A DNA stretch of 64,000 nt from Candidatus Accumulibacter necessarius. Lineage in GTDB: Bacteria; Pseudomonadota; Gammaproteobacteria; Burkholderiales; Rhodocyclaceae. The notes below the pieces were generated by a model, which worked only from the letters and a program-made list of their open reading frames with translations, ran no database searches and had not been told where the DNA came from. The position numbers and the translations under genes are program-made. Numbering within the stretch: the first letter of the stretch is position 1; each line of letters begins with the position of its first letter. Shown here piece after piece: positions 48,423 through 58,207 of this stretch. The stretch is from the NCBI GenBank assembly GCA_017302435.1, contig JAFLDL010000014.1, forward strand, positions 31,264-95,263, written 5' to 3'.

Positions 48423-48836
48423 ATGTCCCTTTTGCTCAAGCGAATGTCAATCCTCGCCGCCATTGGCGGCCTGCTCGCAGTAAGCGGCTGCGACTCCAAC
48501 TCGTACTACGGTGACAATTCCTACGGCGATCGCTCCTACGATGGCTACCGTTCATCCAGTCGCGATTCGGCTTATGATCGGGGATATCGCGACGGCGAGC
48601 GCTCAAGCGTCAGCCAGCACGATAGATCGCGAGACTACGAAAATGGCTATGAGCGTGGCCAGCGTGAAGCCAGGCGGGAGGCGAGGGAACGTGAGCGAAA
48701 CCGCGATCGTGACCGCGACGAGTATCGCCAGTCCCGAGAGCAGCGGCCGCCGAGAGTGTACCCCTCGCCCGGTGATTACCGCCAACCGGGTGAGCCCAAG
48801 CCCGCCCCGGGAACATTTGGCATAAACGACGGGTGA
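48423..48836 (+). CDS. Putative lipoprotein, Tyr/Asp/Arg-rich
   Basis: The 137-residue protein has a lipobox (LLAVSGC, Cys near 23) and a mature region of low complexity: Ser/Tyr/Asp/Gly repeats (SYDGYRSSSRDSAYDRGYRDG), then an Arg/Glu-rich helix (about 75-110), then a Pro-rich tail. AAGGAG precedes the ATG by 8 nt. I do not recognise a family; it is likely envelope-associated. Confidence 0.7.
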   Translation: MSLLLKRMSILAAIGGLLAVSGCDSNSYYGDNSYGDRSYDGYRSSSRDSAYDRGYRDGERSSVSQHDRSRDYENGYERGQREARREARERERNRDRDRDEYRQSREQRPPRVYPSPGDYRQPGEPKPAPGTFGINDG

Positions 48837-48852
48837 GCGCAGCCAGCACCCA

Positions 48853-49980
48853 TCACGACGCCTTCCTGACGACCAGGCTGCCAATCGAATAGCCGGCACC
48901 AAAGGAACAGATCACGCCGAGATCACCGGCTGCGAGGTCTGCGCTGTGGCGATGGAAGGCGATGATCGAGCCGGCCGACGCCGTGTTGGCAAACTCATCT
49001 AGAATCACCGGCGCTTCATCGGCAGTGGCTTCACGGCCGAGCAGGCGACGACCGATCAGCTGGTTCATCGCCAGGTTGGCCTGATGCAGCCAGAAACGCC
49101 GGACCTGCACCGGGGTCAGATCGAGGCTGGCGAGATGTCTGGTGATATGCTCGGCAGCCATCGGACACACTTCCTTGAATACGCGACGGCCTTCCTGGAC
49201 AAACAACTGATCACGGTCAGTCGGGTCGCGGTCTTCACAGCGGGAGAGAAAGCCGGCGTTGTTGCGGATGTTGTTAGAAAAACTGGTTGCCAGCTTGCTC
49301 CCAAGCACTTCCCAGGCATTGTGTGAAAGTGCCGTTTCCAGCCTCTCGACGACGAGCGCCGTGCACACGTCGCCAAAAATGAAGTGGCAGTCGCGATCCT
49401 GCCAGGCGAGATGCGCCGAGCAGATTTCCGGGTTGACCACCAGCACCGTGCGCGCCGTATCGCAGCGCACCGCATTGACGGCCAGTTCGAGCGCAAAGGT
49501 GGCCGACGAGCAGGCGACATTCATGTCGAAACCATAGCCTTGGCTAATCCCCAGCGCTCGCTGGATCTCGATGGCCATCGCCGGGTAGGGGCGTTGCATG
49601 TTGGAAGCGGCACAGATCACCGCATCCACGTCACTCGCCGCCCTGCCGGCAGCGGCCAGCGCCTCGCCGCCTGCAGCAACCGCCATCTCGGCCTGTAGCG
49701 ACAGTTGCTCATTGGTCCGCGGCGTGAACTTCGGACGCAGGCGTTGCGGATCAATGACCCCGGCCTTGTCCATCACGTATCGGCGGGTGATGCCGGAAGC
49801 CTTTTCAATGAACTCGACACTCGATCCCTCGAGCGCGGCGATCTCGCCGGCTGCGATGCTTGTCGCGTTGGCTTCGTTGAACTGGCCGACGAAGGCATTG
49901 TAGGAGGCCACCAGTTCTTCGTTGCTGATGATGTGCGGGGCGGTGAAGAGGCCGCTGGCACTGATCACGACGCGATTCAT
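48853..49980 (-). CDS. Beta-ketoacyl-ACP synthase III (FabH-like)
   Basis: The 375-residue thiolase-fold enzyme has the Cys-His-Asn triad: MNVACSSATFALELA (Cys near 163), FWLHQANLAMNQLIGRRLLG (His near 300) and DEFANTASAGS (Asn near 333). It condenses an acyl-CoA with malonyl-ACP. It is longer than E. coli FabH (317) and resembles the DarB-like group rather than the housekeeping enzyme. It stands alone on the minus strand, away from fatty-acid genes. Product unknown. Confidence 0.85.
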   Translation of the reverse strand: MNRVVISASGLFTAPHIISNEELVASYNAFVGQFNEANATSIAAGEIAALEGSSVEFIEKASGITRRYVMDKAGVIDPQRLRPKFTPRTNEQLSLQAEMAVAAGGEALAAAGRAASDVDAVICAASNMQRPYPAMAIEIQRALGISQGYGFDMNVACSSATFALELAVNAVRCDTARTVLVVNPEICSAHLAWQDRDCHFIFGDVCTALVVERLETALSHNAWEVLGSKLATSFSNNIRNNAGFLSRCEDRDPTDRDQLFVQEGRRVFKEVCPMAAEHITRHLASLDLTPVQVRRFWLHQANLAMNQLIGRRLLGREATADEAPVILDEFANTASAGSIIAFHRHSADLAAGDLGVICSFGAGYSIGSLVVRKAS

Positions 49981-49999
49981 GCAGATTCTCCGGTAGTTT

Positions 50000-51532
50000 T
50001 CATAGATACTGGCTGGCCAGCAGTGCGGCGAGCAGCAGCGCGATGACCCCCAGCAAGCGCCGCTGCTGACGTTGCGTGCGCGCGAGCTCGGCCAGCAACG
50101 GCGCGAGATCCGGCGCTTTCGGTTGCGCCAGTGCCTGATAGACTAGTCGCGGCAGCTGCGGCAAGGTGCGCGCCCAGTAGGGCGCTTCCTGCTGCACACC
50201 GCGGTGGAAAGCACGGCGACCGAGTTGCTCACTCATCCAGCGCTCGAGGAAAGGTTTTGCCGTCTTCCACAGGTCGAGATTGGGGTCAAGCTGCCGACCA
50301 AGACCCTCGATGTTGAGCAGGGTCTTCTGCAGCATCACCAATTGCGGCTGGATCTCGACGTTGAACCGCCGCGACGTCTGGAACAGGCGCAGCAAGACAC
50401 GGCCGAAGGAGATTTCGTGCAGTGGTCGGTCGAAAATCGGTTCGCAGACGGCGCGGATGGCGGCCTCGAACTCATCGGCACGAGTGTCGGGCGGCGCCCA
50501 ACCAGCTTCGATGTGAGCCGTCGCCACCCGCTTGTAGTCGCGCTGGAAGAAGGCCAGGAAGTTCTGCGCCAGGTAGTTCTTGTCGTTGTCCGTCAATGTC
50601 CCGACGATGCCGAAGTCAAGCGCAATATAGCTGCCGTGATGGGCTGGATCAGTGGCGATGAAGATGTTGCCGGGGTGCATGTCGGCGTGGAAGAAACCAT
50701 CACGAAAGACCTGCGTGAAAAAGATCTCGACACCTGCCCGCGACAACGCCGGCAGATCGATGCCGGCCGCGACCAGCGCTTCCGTCTGACTGATCGGAAT
50801 GCCACGCATACGCTCCATGACCATGACCGTCGTCGTGCACTGATCCCAATACACTTCAGGTACCTGAAGCAGCGTCGAACCGCTGAAATTGCGTCGCAAC
50901 TGCGAGCAGTTGGCGGCTTCGCGCATCAGATCAAGTTCGTCGTAGAGATACTTGGCGAACTCGCCGACCACCTCGCGCGGCTTGAGCCGCTTGCCATCCG
51001 ACCAGACCTTCTCCAGCAGGCTGGCCAACGTATCAAGGAGGGCCAGATCGTTGGCGATCACGTCGTGCATTTCGGGGCGCAGCACCTTGACCGCCACTTC
51101 GTGGCCACCGTCTTCCGGCCGCAGGCGAGCGAAATGGACCTGAGCAATCGAGGCACTGGCAACCGGCGTCGCGTCGAACTCGGCAAACACTTCACTGGCG
51201 GGCCTGCCATAGGCCGTCTCGATCTGCCTCAGCGCGAGTTCGGATGAAAACGGCGGCACGCGATCCTGCAGCTTGGCCAACTCGTCCGCGATGTCGGTGC
51301 GCAGAAGATCACGCCGGGTGGACAGCACCTGGCCGAACTTGACGAAGATCGGTCCCAGCGATTCCAGTGCCTGGCGCAGGCGAACCGCCGACGGGGTGTC
51401 AAAGCGTCGCCAGAAGTGAAAAGCCCGCGACAACGCCGCCAGGCGACCGCTTGGCTCGTGCTCGAGAATCATTTCGTCGAGGCCGTAGCGGCTCGCAATA
51501 CTCAGGATTTTGGCGAGGCGAAAAAGTCGCAC
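50000..51532 (-). CDS. ubiB: UbiB protein kinase-like family protein
   Basis: UbiB is an atypical kinase-like ATPase needed for ubiquinone synthesis. The 510-residue protein has the KxGQ motif [18 protein letters not shown] near residue 60, the Ala-rich loop [24 protein letters not shown] and the DFG-type [10 protein letters not shown], with hydrophobic C-terminal helices ([16 protein letters not shown]). The GTG at 51532 gives the family-like start (V/M)[19 protein letters not shown]; a TTG at 51559 would add nine residues. Neither start has a strong ribosome site. Confidence 0.9.
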   Translation of the reverse strand: MRLFRLAKILSIASRYGLDEMILEHEPSGRLAALSRAFHFWRRFDTPSAVRLRQALESLGPIFVKFGQVLSTRRDLLRTDIADELAKLQDRVPPFSSELALRQIETAYGRPASEVFAEFDATPVASASIAQVHFARLRPEDGGHEVAVKVLRPEMHDVIANDLALLDTLASLLEKVWSDGKRLKPREVVGEFAKYLYDELDLMREAANCSQLRRNFSGSTLLQVPEVYWDQCTTTVMVMERMRGIPISQTEALVAAGIDLPALSRAGVEIFFTQVFRDGFFHADMHPGNIFIATDPAHHGSYIALDFGIVGTLTDNDKNYLAQNFLAFFQRDYKRVATAHIEAGWAPPDTRADEFEAAIRAVCEPIFDRPLHEISFGRVLLRLFQTSRRFNVEIQPQLVMLQKTLLNIEGLGRQLDPNLDLWKTAKPFLERWMSEQLGRRAFHRGVQQEAPYWARTLPQLPRLVYQALAQPKAPDLAPLLAELARTQRQQRRLLGVIALLLAALLASQYL

Positions 51533-51671
51533 GGCGGATGGCAGGATGATGGTCGGCAAAGAAGCGAGTTTACACAGAAACGCCCTTCATCGCTCCGCAT
51601 CGTTCGCCCGACCTGTGATCGGGCATCGTATAATCGACCGCTTGACCCCATTCTCCAGCAGAAACATCGCG

Positions 51672-53444
51672 ATGAGTCCAGATCTCAAGCTCCACCTTGC
51701 CGAACTGATGCGTGCCGCACTGCTCAGTGTGGCGCCAACCGAGTCCGACAGCGCGATACACATCGAGCGACCGAAGCAGGCCTCGCACGGTGATTTCGCC
51801 TGTAACCTGGCCATGCAGCTGGCGCGATCGTTGAAGCGCAACCCGCGGCAACTGGCACAGTTGCTGATCTCGGAGCTGCCGTATTCGTCCCTGATCGACA
51901 AGGCAGAAGTCGCCGGCGCCGGATTCATCAACTTTTTCGTCTCACCTGCAGCCAAGCTCGAGGTACTGCACGGCATCCTCGCACAGGGCCGGGCGTTCGG
52001 CCGCTCGACGACCGGCGGCAAGCGCAAGGTCCTGGTCGAGTTCGTTTCGGCCAACCCAACTGGACCGCTACATGTCGGCCATGGTCGCGGGGCCGCCTAT
52101 GGCGACAGTCTGTGCAAGCTGCTCGCCTTCGCCGGCTGGGACGTGACCAGCGAATACTATGTCAACGACGCTGGCCGCCAGATGGATATCCTGGCCGTCT
52201 CGACCTGGTTGCGTTATCTGGAACTGCGCGGCCAGGCAGGCGAAGCCCTGACCTTCCCGCCGAACGCCTATCAGGGCGACTATGTACGCGAGATGGCGCG
52301 ACAGCTGCTGGCAGCCCATGCTGACCGATACCTGCGTCCGCTGGCCGGCGTCCTCGCGAACACCCCCGGCCTGCCCGACCCGGCACGCACGGACGCCGAG
52401 GCGGCGCAACAGCGCGAGGCCCACCTCGATGCGCTGATCGCCAACACCAGGCACCTGCTCGGTGAGGACTGGAAGTACGTGCACGATTTCGTGCTCACCG
52501 AGCAACTCGCGGACTGCCGCAGCGATCTTGAAGACTCCGGCGTACATTTCGACGTCTGGTTTTCCGAGCAATCGCTGTTTGCCACCGGCTTGGTGGCGCG
52601 TTGCGTCGAGCGACTGGAAAAAGCCGGTCACCTCTATGTTCAGGACGGTGCCCGCTGGTTCAGATCAACGGCTTTTGGCGACGAGAAGGATCGTGTCGTG
52701 CAGCGTGACAACGGTCTTTACACCTACTTCGCATCGGATATCGCCTATCACCTCAACAAGTACGAACGTGGCTTCCAGCGCATCATCAACGTCTGGGGCG
52801 CTGACCATCACGGCTATATTCCACGCGTCAAGGGTGCCATCAGCGCGCTGGGACTCGACCCCGAAGCGCTCGAGGTGGCGCTGGTACAGTTTGCCGTGCT
52901 CTATCGCTCCGGCTGGAAGGCCCAGATGTCGACGCGTTCGGGTGACTTCGTCACCCTGCGCACCCTGCGTGAGGATGTCGGCAACGACGCCTGCCGCTTC
53001 TTCTATGTCCTGCGCAAGTCCGATCAGCACCTCGATTTCGACCTGGATCTGGCCAAGAGCCAGTCGAACGACAACCCGGTCTACTACATTCAGTACGCGC
53101 ATGCCCGCATCTGCTCGCTACTGGCCCTATGGGGGGGTGAGCGCGAAATACTCGCCAGCTTGGACCTTGCCCGGCTCGATGGCCCCCACGAATTGGCGTT
53201 GGCGGCAAGGCTCGGCGAATTCCCGGAGGTCGTCGAAGCAGCCGCGGCCGAGTTGGCACCGCACCTGATTGCTTTCTATCTGCGGGATCTGGCCGCCGAA
53301 TTCCATACCTACTACAATGCCGAACGCATTCTGGTTGATGATCCGGCGCTCAAGGAGGCGCGCGTGGCGCTGGCGGCTGCCGTCAACCAGGTAATTCGTA
53401 ACGGAATGACGATCCTGGGCGTCGCTTGCCCGGAATCGATGTGA
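51672..53444 (+). CDS. argS: Arginyl-tRNA synthetase
   Basis: The class I synthetase charges tRNA-Arg. The 590-residue protein has the N-terminal Add1 domain (SHGDFACNLAMQLAR), the HIGH-type motif SANPTGPLHVGHGRGAAYGD near residue 125 and the KMSKS equivalent AQMSTRSGDFVTL near 420, with a DALR anticodon-binding domain at the C-terminus. The ATG at 51672 gives the usual start; the longer frame overlaps ubiB and is rejected. Confidence 0.96.
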   Translation: MSPDLKLHLAELMRAALLSVAPTESDSAIHIERPKQASHGDFACNLAMQLARSLKRNPRQLAQLLISELPYSSLIDKAEVAGAGFINFFVSPAAKLEVLHGILAQGRAFGRSTTGGKRKVLVEFVSANPTGPLHVGHGRGAAYGDSLCKLLAFAGWDVTSEYYVNDAGRQMDILAVSTWLRYLELRGQAGEALTFPPNAYQGDYVREMARQLLAAHADRYLRPLAGVLANTPGLPDPARTDAEAAQQREAHLDALIANTRHLLGEDWKYVHDFVLTEQLADCRSDLEDSGVHFDVWFSEQSLFATGLVARCVERLEKAGHLYVQDGARWFRSTAFGDEKDRVVQRDNGLYTYFASDIAYHLNKYERGFQRIINVWGADHHGYIPRVKGAISALGLDPEALEVALVQFAVLYRSGWKAQMSTRSGDFVTLRTLREDVGNDACRFFYVLRKSDQHLDFDLDLAKSQSNDNPVYYIQYAHARICSLLALWGGEREILASLDLARLDGPHELALAARLGEFPEVVEAAAAELAPHLIAFYLRDLAAEFHTYYNAERILVDDPALKEARVALAAAVNQVIRNGMTILGVACPESM

Positions 53445-53464
53445 CCAGAGAACAGAGAACTTCC

Positions 53465-54199
53465 ATGAGTCGTGACATGAAACCCCGCAAGACGCCGCCC
53501 GCCAGGAAGTCGGGTGGAGGCACGCTGCTCGGCCTGTTCATTGGCCTGGTGATCGGCGTCATCGCCGTGGCCGGTGTCGTGTGGTACATCAACAAGGCGC
53601 CGCTGCCGTTCACCACAACCGGACAACAGCCCAAGCTGTCACCGCCCATTGCCACCAAACCAGTTGCGCCGACCGCACCCGAAGTACCGCCGGTCGCTTC
53701 GGCGCCTGTAGCGCTACCCGGCAAGCCGGGTGACCCGGTTCCCGAAAAGCCGCGCTTCGACTTCTACAAGATCTTGCCAGGCAATGCCGAGGCGATTCCC
53801 GATCCCAAACCGGAGGAGGCCAAGCCCGTGGTCAGCAAACCCGGCGAGACGAAGGCAATCACAACGGCACCCGGCGAAGCGAAGCCGGCTGACGCCAAAC
53901 CGGTCGAGAGCAAGGCAGTGGCAAGCAAGCCCACTGAGGGCAAGGTCGACAAGGACAATACCCTCAAGGAACCGATCTATCTGCAGGCGGGCTCGTTCGC
54001 GAGTGCAAGTGAGGCTGACAACCAGAAAGCGCGGTTGGCGTTACTCGGCGCAGAGGCACGAATTCAGCAGGTGATGCTGCAAGACAAGGTCTGGTATCGC
54101 GTTCGGATCGGGCCCTACCACAAGATGGACGACGTCACTCACCTGCGTGCGGATCTCGCGCGACAGGGCATCGAGGCCAACGTGGTTCGTAAAGACTAA
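53465..54199 (+). CDS. SPOR domain protein (FtsN-like)
   Basis: The 244-residue bitopic protein has a short cytoplasmic Lys/Arg-rich start, one membrane helix (about 20-42), a long Pro/Lys/Ala linker with repeats such as PGEAKPADAKPVESKAVASK (about 50-165), and a C-terminal SPOR domain (YLQAGSFASASEADNQKARL to the end) that binds denuded septal glycan. The layout is that of FtsN. It lies between argS and dsbA, a common betaproteobacterial order. Confidence 0.88.
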   Translation: MSRDMKPRKTPPARKSGGGTLLGLFIGLVIGVIAVAGVVWYINKAPLPFTTTGQQPKLSPPIATKPVAPTAPEVPPVASAPVALPGKPGDPVPEKPRFDFYKILPGNAEAIPDPKPEEAKPVVSKPGETKAITTAPGEAKPADAKPVESKAVASKPTEGKVDKDNTLKEPIYLQAGSFASASEADNQKARLALLGAEARIQQVMLQDKVWYRVRIGPYHKMDDVTHLRADLARQGIEANVVRKD

Positions 54200-54214
54200 G
54201 AAAGGAAGAGACCA

Positions 54215-54862
54215 ATGCATGAACGTCTGACTGGATGGTTGTTCGCCATTGCCCTGGCCCTGCTGGCCACAGCGTTGCCCAGCCGAGCCGAACTCGTGGT
54301 TGGTCGCGACTATGTGCCGATCGTGCCGGCCCAGATGACTGACAATCCGGCCAAGATCGAAGTGATCGAATTCTTTTCCTATGGCTGCGGGCACTGCAAC
54401 GACTTCCACCCGATTGTCAGCAAGTGGTCCGCCGCCCTGCCCGGCGACGTCGCCTTCCAACGCATACCGGTCTCGTTCGGACGGCCCCAGTGGGCGAGTC
54501 TGGCCCGGCTTTTCTACGCGCTGGAAGCCACCGGTGACTTGGCCAAGCTGGATGGCGCGGTCTTCGATGCCTTGCACAAGGCGGGAAGCAGGCTTTACGA
54601 CGATCAGAGCATCCTCGAGTGGGTGAAGGCGCAAGGCGTGGACGGGAAGAAATTCACCGACGCCTACAACTCCTTCGGGGTCATCAGCAAGGTGAAGCGC
54701 GCCGACCAGATGGCCCAGGCTTACAAGATCCAGGGCGTTCCAGCCATGGCTGTCGACGGCAAATACCTGGTCACCGGCAAGGAAACCAAGGGCTTTCCCG
54801 ACTTGCTGCGACTGACGGACCAGGTCATCGACAAGGCACGCCGCGATCGGAGCAAGAAGTGA
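54215..54862 (+). CDS. dsbA: Thiol:disulfide interchange protein DsbA
   Basis: The periplasmic oxidase donates disulfides to folding proteins. The 215-residue precursor has a Sec signal peptide ending near PSRA-ELVVG, the thioredoxin-fold motif FFSYGCGHCNDFHP (CGHC) near residue 57 and the cis-proline in IQGVPAMAVDG. AAAGGAAG precedes the ATG. It follows the SPOR gene by 15 nt. Confidence 0.95.
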   Translation: MHERLTGWLFAIALALLATALPSRAELVVGRDYVPIVPAQMTDNPAKIEVIEFFSYGCGHCNDFHPIVSKWSAALPGDVAFQRIPVSFGRPQWASLARLFYALEATGDLAKLDGAVFDALHKAGSRLYDDQSILEWVKAQGVDGKKFTDAYNSFGVISKVKRADQMAQAYKIQGVPAMAVDGKYLVTGKETKGFPDLLRLTDQVIDKARRDRSKK

Positions 54863-54963
54863 GAGGACCGCAGCACGCCTGAAGCCCCCGCGCTGGCGTC
54901 GCCCAAAGTCGTCCACAGCCCGTCCCGGCTGACGACTGCGCGTTGGGGATAGTTGAGCTTCCC

Positions 54964-55731
54964 GTGCTCAAGGTCTTCATCACCGGCGCCTCATCCGGCA
55001 TTGGCTGGGCCCTGGCCGAGTACTATGCAGCACAGGGGGCGCAGCTCGGCCTGTCCGCGCGTCGCGCTGATTTGCTGCAGCGTCTCGCTGCAAGCTGGCC
55101 CGGGCAGGTCATCTGCTACCCGCTCGACGTCACCGACGCTGCGGCCTTGCGTGCGGCCGGCGACGACTTCATTGCGCGTCTTGGCGCGCCGGATATCGTG
55201 ATCGCCAACGCTGGCGTCTCTGTCGGCACGCTGACCGAATGCGCCGACGATCTCGAAGCCATCCGCCGGGTCATGGACGTCAATTTCTTCGGCATGGCAG
55301 CGACCTTCTCGCCCTTCATTGCTGCCATGCGTCAGGCGGGTGGTGGCCGGCTGGTCGGTATCGCCTCGCTCGCCGGCATCCGCGGCCTGCCGGGCGCTGA
55401 GGCTTACAGCGCCTCAAAAGCAGCGGCGATCAGTTATCTCGAAAGCCTGCGTCTCGAACTGCGTGCTTCGGCCATCAAGGTGGTCACCATCTGCCCTGGC
55501 TACATCCGAACGCCAATGACCGAGGGGAACCCTTTCCCGATGCCTTTCCTGATGCCGGCCGATGTGGCCGCGCGGCGCTTTGCGCGGGCCATTGCGCGCG
55601 GCAGCAGCTACAGCGTCATCCCCTGGCAAATGGGCGTCGTCGCCAAACTGTTGCGCCTGCTGCCCAACAGCCTCTACGATCGGCTCTTTGCCGCCGCGCC
55701 ACGCAAGCCGCGGCGTGCATTACCGCCGTAA
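54964..55731 (+). CDS. Short-chain dehydrogenase/reductase
   Basis: The roughly 255-residue Rossmann enzyme has the cofactor loop ITGASSGIGWALAEYYAAQG at its start, NAG at about 85 and the catalytic S-Y-K set (IASLAGIRG; AYSASKAAA). The C-terminal RFARAIARGSSYSVIPWQMG with a hydrophobic end is like the YqjQ/SDR-c group. Substrate unknown. GTG at 54964 or TTG at 54943 may start it; neither ribosome site is strong. Confidence 0.88.
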   Translation: MLKVFITGASSGIGWALAEYYAAQGAQLGLSARRADLLQRLAASWPGQVICYPLDVTDAAALRAAGDDFIARLGAPDIVIANAGVSVGTLTECADDLEAIRRVMDVNFFGMAATFSPFIAAMRQAGGGRLVGIASLAGIRGLPGAEAYSASKAAAISYLESLRLELRASAIKVVTICPGYIRTPMTEGNPFPMPFLMPADVAARRFARAIARGSSYSVIPWQMGVVAKLLRLLPNSLYDRLFAAAPRKPRRALPP

Positions 55732-55820
55732 GGTTCGGGGCAGACCGTGGGCAGGTCGGCATGCCCTTTGGCCGCGGCGGGGACAATCTGACCGGCTTCT
55801 GCCAATCGCGCGGCAGACGA

Positions 55821-56546
55821 TCACCAGTCGATTGGCTTGCCGTCGCGAAAGAAACCGCCACTCGGTCCATCATCGGGCAACAGCGCGGCCCAGACGATCC
55901 CTTGCGCGCCGTCCGCGGCACTGCGGACAGCATCATGACCGCCCATTTCAGTGCGGCACCAGCCGGGGCAGACCGAGTTGATCTTGATCGGACTGCCTTC
56001 CAGTTCCTTGGCCGTCAGGCGCGTCAGCGCGTTGAGTGCGGCTTTGGACATCCGGTATGCGGGCCAGAAGCCGCCCATGTCAGCCAGTTGCCCCATACTC
56101 GACGAAACATTGACGATGCGCCCCCAGCCATTTTCACGCATCAGCGGCACCAGCGCCTGAATCAGGCGCAGTGGCGCCAAGGCGTTGCAGGTGTAGGTCG
56201 TGGTCACCAGTTCCGGATCGACGACGAAAACGCTGGCTCCCTGCGGCGCGGCAAAATCCTTCGGCTCGAGCAGCACCCCGGCATTGTTGATCAAGATGTC
56301 CACGCGACGAAACTCGCGCCGCAAGCGGGCGGCCAGAGCGGCAACGGCACTGGCGTCGGTCACGTCGGCAACATGCGGGATAACCTGGTGGCCACTGTCG
56401 CACAACTCTCGGGCAGCGTTTTCGATTGCTTCGGCGCCGCGCCCAACCATCACTACCCTGCAGCCGCTAGCGGCAAGATCGCGCGCCACAGCCAGACCGA
56501 TACCACGCGCCGCACCCGTCACGACGGCAACTTTCTGAGCTAGCAT
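55821..56546 (-). CDS. Short-chain dehydrogenase (carbonyl reductase-like)
   Basis: The 241-residue SDR has VVTGAARGIGLAVARDLAASG, LINNAGVLLEPKDF and the catalytic Tyr/Lys in YRMSKAALNALTRL. The inserted VCPGWCRTEMGG and the overall layout resemble plant-type and CBR-like carbonyl reductases. AGGAGG lies 5 nt before the ATG at 56546. It is divergent from the BtuF-like gene. Substrate unknown. Confidence 0.88.
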   Translation of the reverse strand: MLAQKVAVVTGAARGIGLAVARDLAASGCRVVMVGRGAEAIENAARELCDSGHQVIPHVADVTDASAVAALAARLRREFRRVDILINNAGVLLEPKDFAAPQGASVFVVDPELVTTTYTCNALAPLRLIQALVPLMRENGWGRIVNVSSSMGQLADMGGFWPAYRMSKAALNALTRLTAKELEGSPIKINSVCPGWCRTEMGGHDAVRSAADGAQGIVWAALLPDDGPSGGFFRDGKPIDW

Positions 56547-56583
56547 CCATCCCTCCTGTTGTTTTTGGCCTGAGACTTTCATC

Positions 56584-57387
56584 ATGCAATGGTCCGACGC
56601 GCTCGGCAAGCCACACGGTCGCTATTCAGGCAGTCCGCGCATCGTCTCGCTGGTGCCCAGCCTGACCGAATTGCTGGTAGCCCTCGACCTCGCCAAGGCG
56701 CTGGTTGGCCGTACCGGCTTCTGCATTCATCCGCGACAGGTGGTCCGCCGGATCCCCAAGCTGGGCGGCACCAAAGGCTTCAACGTCGACAAACTGCGCG
56801 CGCTAAAGCCAACGCATGTGCTGGTCAACATCGACGAAAACCGTCGCGAGGAAGTCGAGGCACTGGCCGACTTCGTACCGCACCTGATCGTCACCCATCC
56901 GCTGACCGTCGGCGACAACCTAGATCTCTACCGCCTGCTCGGCGGCGTCTTCGCGCGCGAGCAGCGGGCCGAGGTCTTGTGCGACGCGTTCGACCGCGAG
57001 TGGGCGGCGCTCAACGTGCTCGCCGCGGGCCTGCCACGGCAGCAAGTGCTGTACCTGATCTGGCGCGAGCCATGGCTCAGTGTGGCTCGCGATACTTACA
57101 TCTCGCGCATGCTGGCCGCTGCCGGCTGGGATACGCTGCCGCACGAAAGCCCGGTCCGCTACCCGGAGATTGATCTGCCTGCGCTGGCTGGTGACGCGGA
57201 GATCGTCTTTCTTTCCAGTGAGCCCTACCCCTTTCGTGAACAGCACGTGCGTGAGTTGACAAAGCAACTGCCGGGCACGCGCAGCTCGCTGATCGACGGC
57301 GAAATGGTTTCCTGGTACGGTAGCCGGGCAATCCACGGGCTGAAGTATCTGCGCGAGTTGCGGACCCGCCTCGCCGATCCGTCATGA
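56584..57387 (+). CDS. Helical-backbone metal receptor (BtuF/cobalamin-binding-like), no signal peptide
   Basis: The 267-residue protein has the BtuF-type two-lobe pattern: RIVSLVPSLTELLVALDLAKALVGRTGFC, then GGTKGFNVDKLRALKPTHVLVN, a helical backbone, and ISRMLAAAGWDTLP. No signal peptide or lipobox precedes the domain. It may be a cytosolic cobalamin- or metal-binding protein, or the export signal may have been lost. No BtuC or BtuD genes are nearby. Confidence 0.82.
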   Translation: MQWSDALGKPHGRYSGSPRIVSLVPSLTELLVALDLAKALVGRTGFCIHPRQVVRRIPKLGGTKGFNVDKLRALKPTHVLVNIDENRREEVEALADFVPHLIVTHPLTVGDNLDLYRLLGGVFAREQRAEVLCDAFDREWAALNVLAAGLPRQQVLYLIWREPWLSVARDTYISRMLAAAGWDTLPHESPVRYPEIDLPALAGDAEIVFLSSEPYPFREQHVRELTKQLPGTRSSLIDGEMVSWYGSRAIHGLKYLRELRTRLADPS

Positions 57388-57474
57388 GACTTCCGGACGG
57401 TGCCCATGGAGGCCCGCCCTGGCCGATACTCATCGGGATCGCTACCGTCTTCAGCCGGCATGCAAGGCTTGGAC

Positions 57475-58125
57475 CTATCCGGCCCTGCTGCGTGAGCCCG
57501 TGAGTGCAGTGAACACCGCCAGACCGATGAACACGCCACCGCCGAGACGCCGACCCAGGCGACGGACGCTGGCGGCACGGGCCAGTGCAGGCGCGACCAT
57601 ACCGGCGGCCAGGGCGTAGCCACTGTCTGTCACCGTAGCGATTGCCACGAACAGCGAGCCCAGCGCCATGCCCTGCAACATGGGTGGCGCCTCGGGACTC
57701 AGGAACTGCGGCAGGAAAGCGGCGAAGAAAAGCGTCGTCTTGGGATTGAGCAAAGCGACGACGAAGCCATCCCGGAGGACGCGGCTCAACGGCACCGCCA
57801 GAGGTGCGGGAGCCGGACTCGCAGCCTGCGGCGAGCGGAACATCTGCACGCCGAGGTAGAAGAGGTACAGCGCGCCGGCGTACTTGACCACCCCAAAAGC
57901 CAGTGAGGAGGCGGCAAACAAGGCGGCCAGGCCGACCGACGCGGCCAGCGCGTTGCCCAGGTTGCCGAGCGCGACGCCGACCACCGACACCAGCCCGGAA
58001 CGACGCCCCTGGACGAGGCTGCGAGTAACGATGTAGAGCACCCCCGGGCCAGGCGTGATCGCAAGAACGAGACTGGCGAACAGGAAAGCCGAGAGGACAG
58101 GCCAGGGCGGAAGTAGATCAGTCAT
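57475..58125 (-). CDS. LysE/RhtB family amino-acid exporter
   Basis: The 216-residue membrane protein has six likely helices and the family signature LAITPGPGVLYIVTRSLVQGRRSG near residue 22, plus LNPKTTLFFAAFLPQF near 130. Such proteins export homoserine, threonine, lysine or similar compounds. The ATG at 58125 (MTDLLPPWPVLSAF) is preferred to a TTG at 58149. Confidence 0.9.
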   Translation of the reverse strand: MTDLLPPWPVLSAFLFASLVLAITPGPGVLYIVTRSLVQGRRSGLVSVVGVALGNLGNALAASVGLAALFAASSLAFGVVKYAGALYLFYLGVQMFRSPQAASPAPAPLAVPLSRVLRDGFVVALLNPKTTLFFAAFLPQFLSPEAPPMLQGMALGSLFVAIATVTDSGYALAAGMVAPALARAASVRRLGRRLGGGVFIGLAVFTALTGSRSRAG

Positions 58126-58207
58126 GGCAGCAAGCTGGAATAGGCTCAAGGTTTGAAAGCACCGCCCGACGCGGCCTTATCGCGTAGCGTCCGATGGACC
58201 CGCAGGG

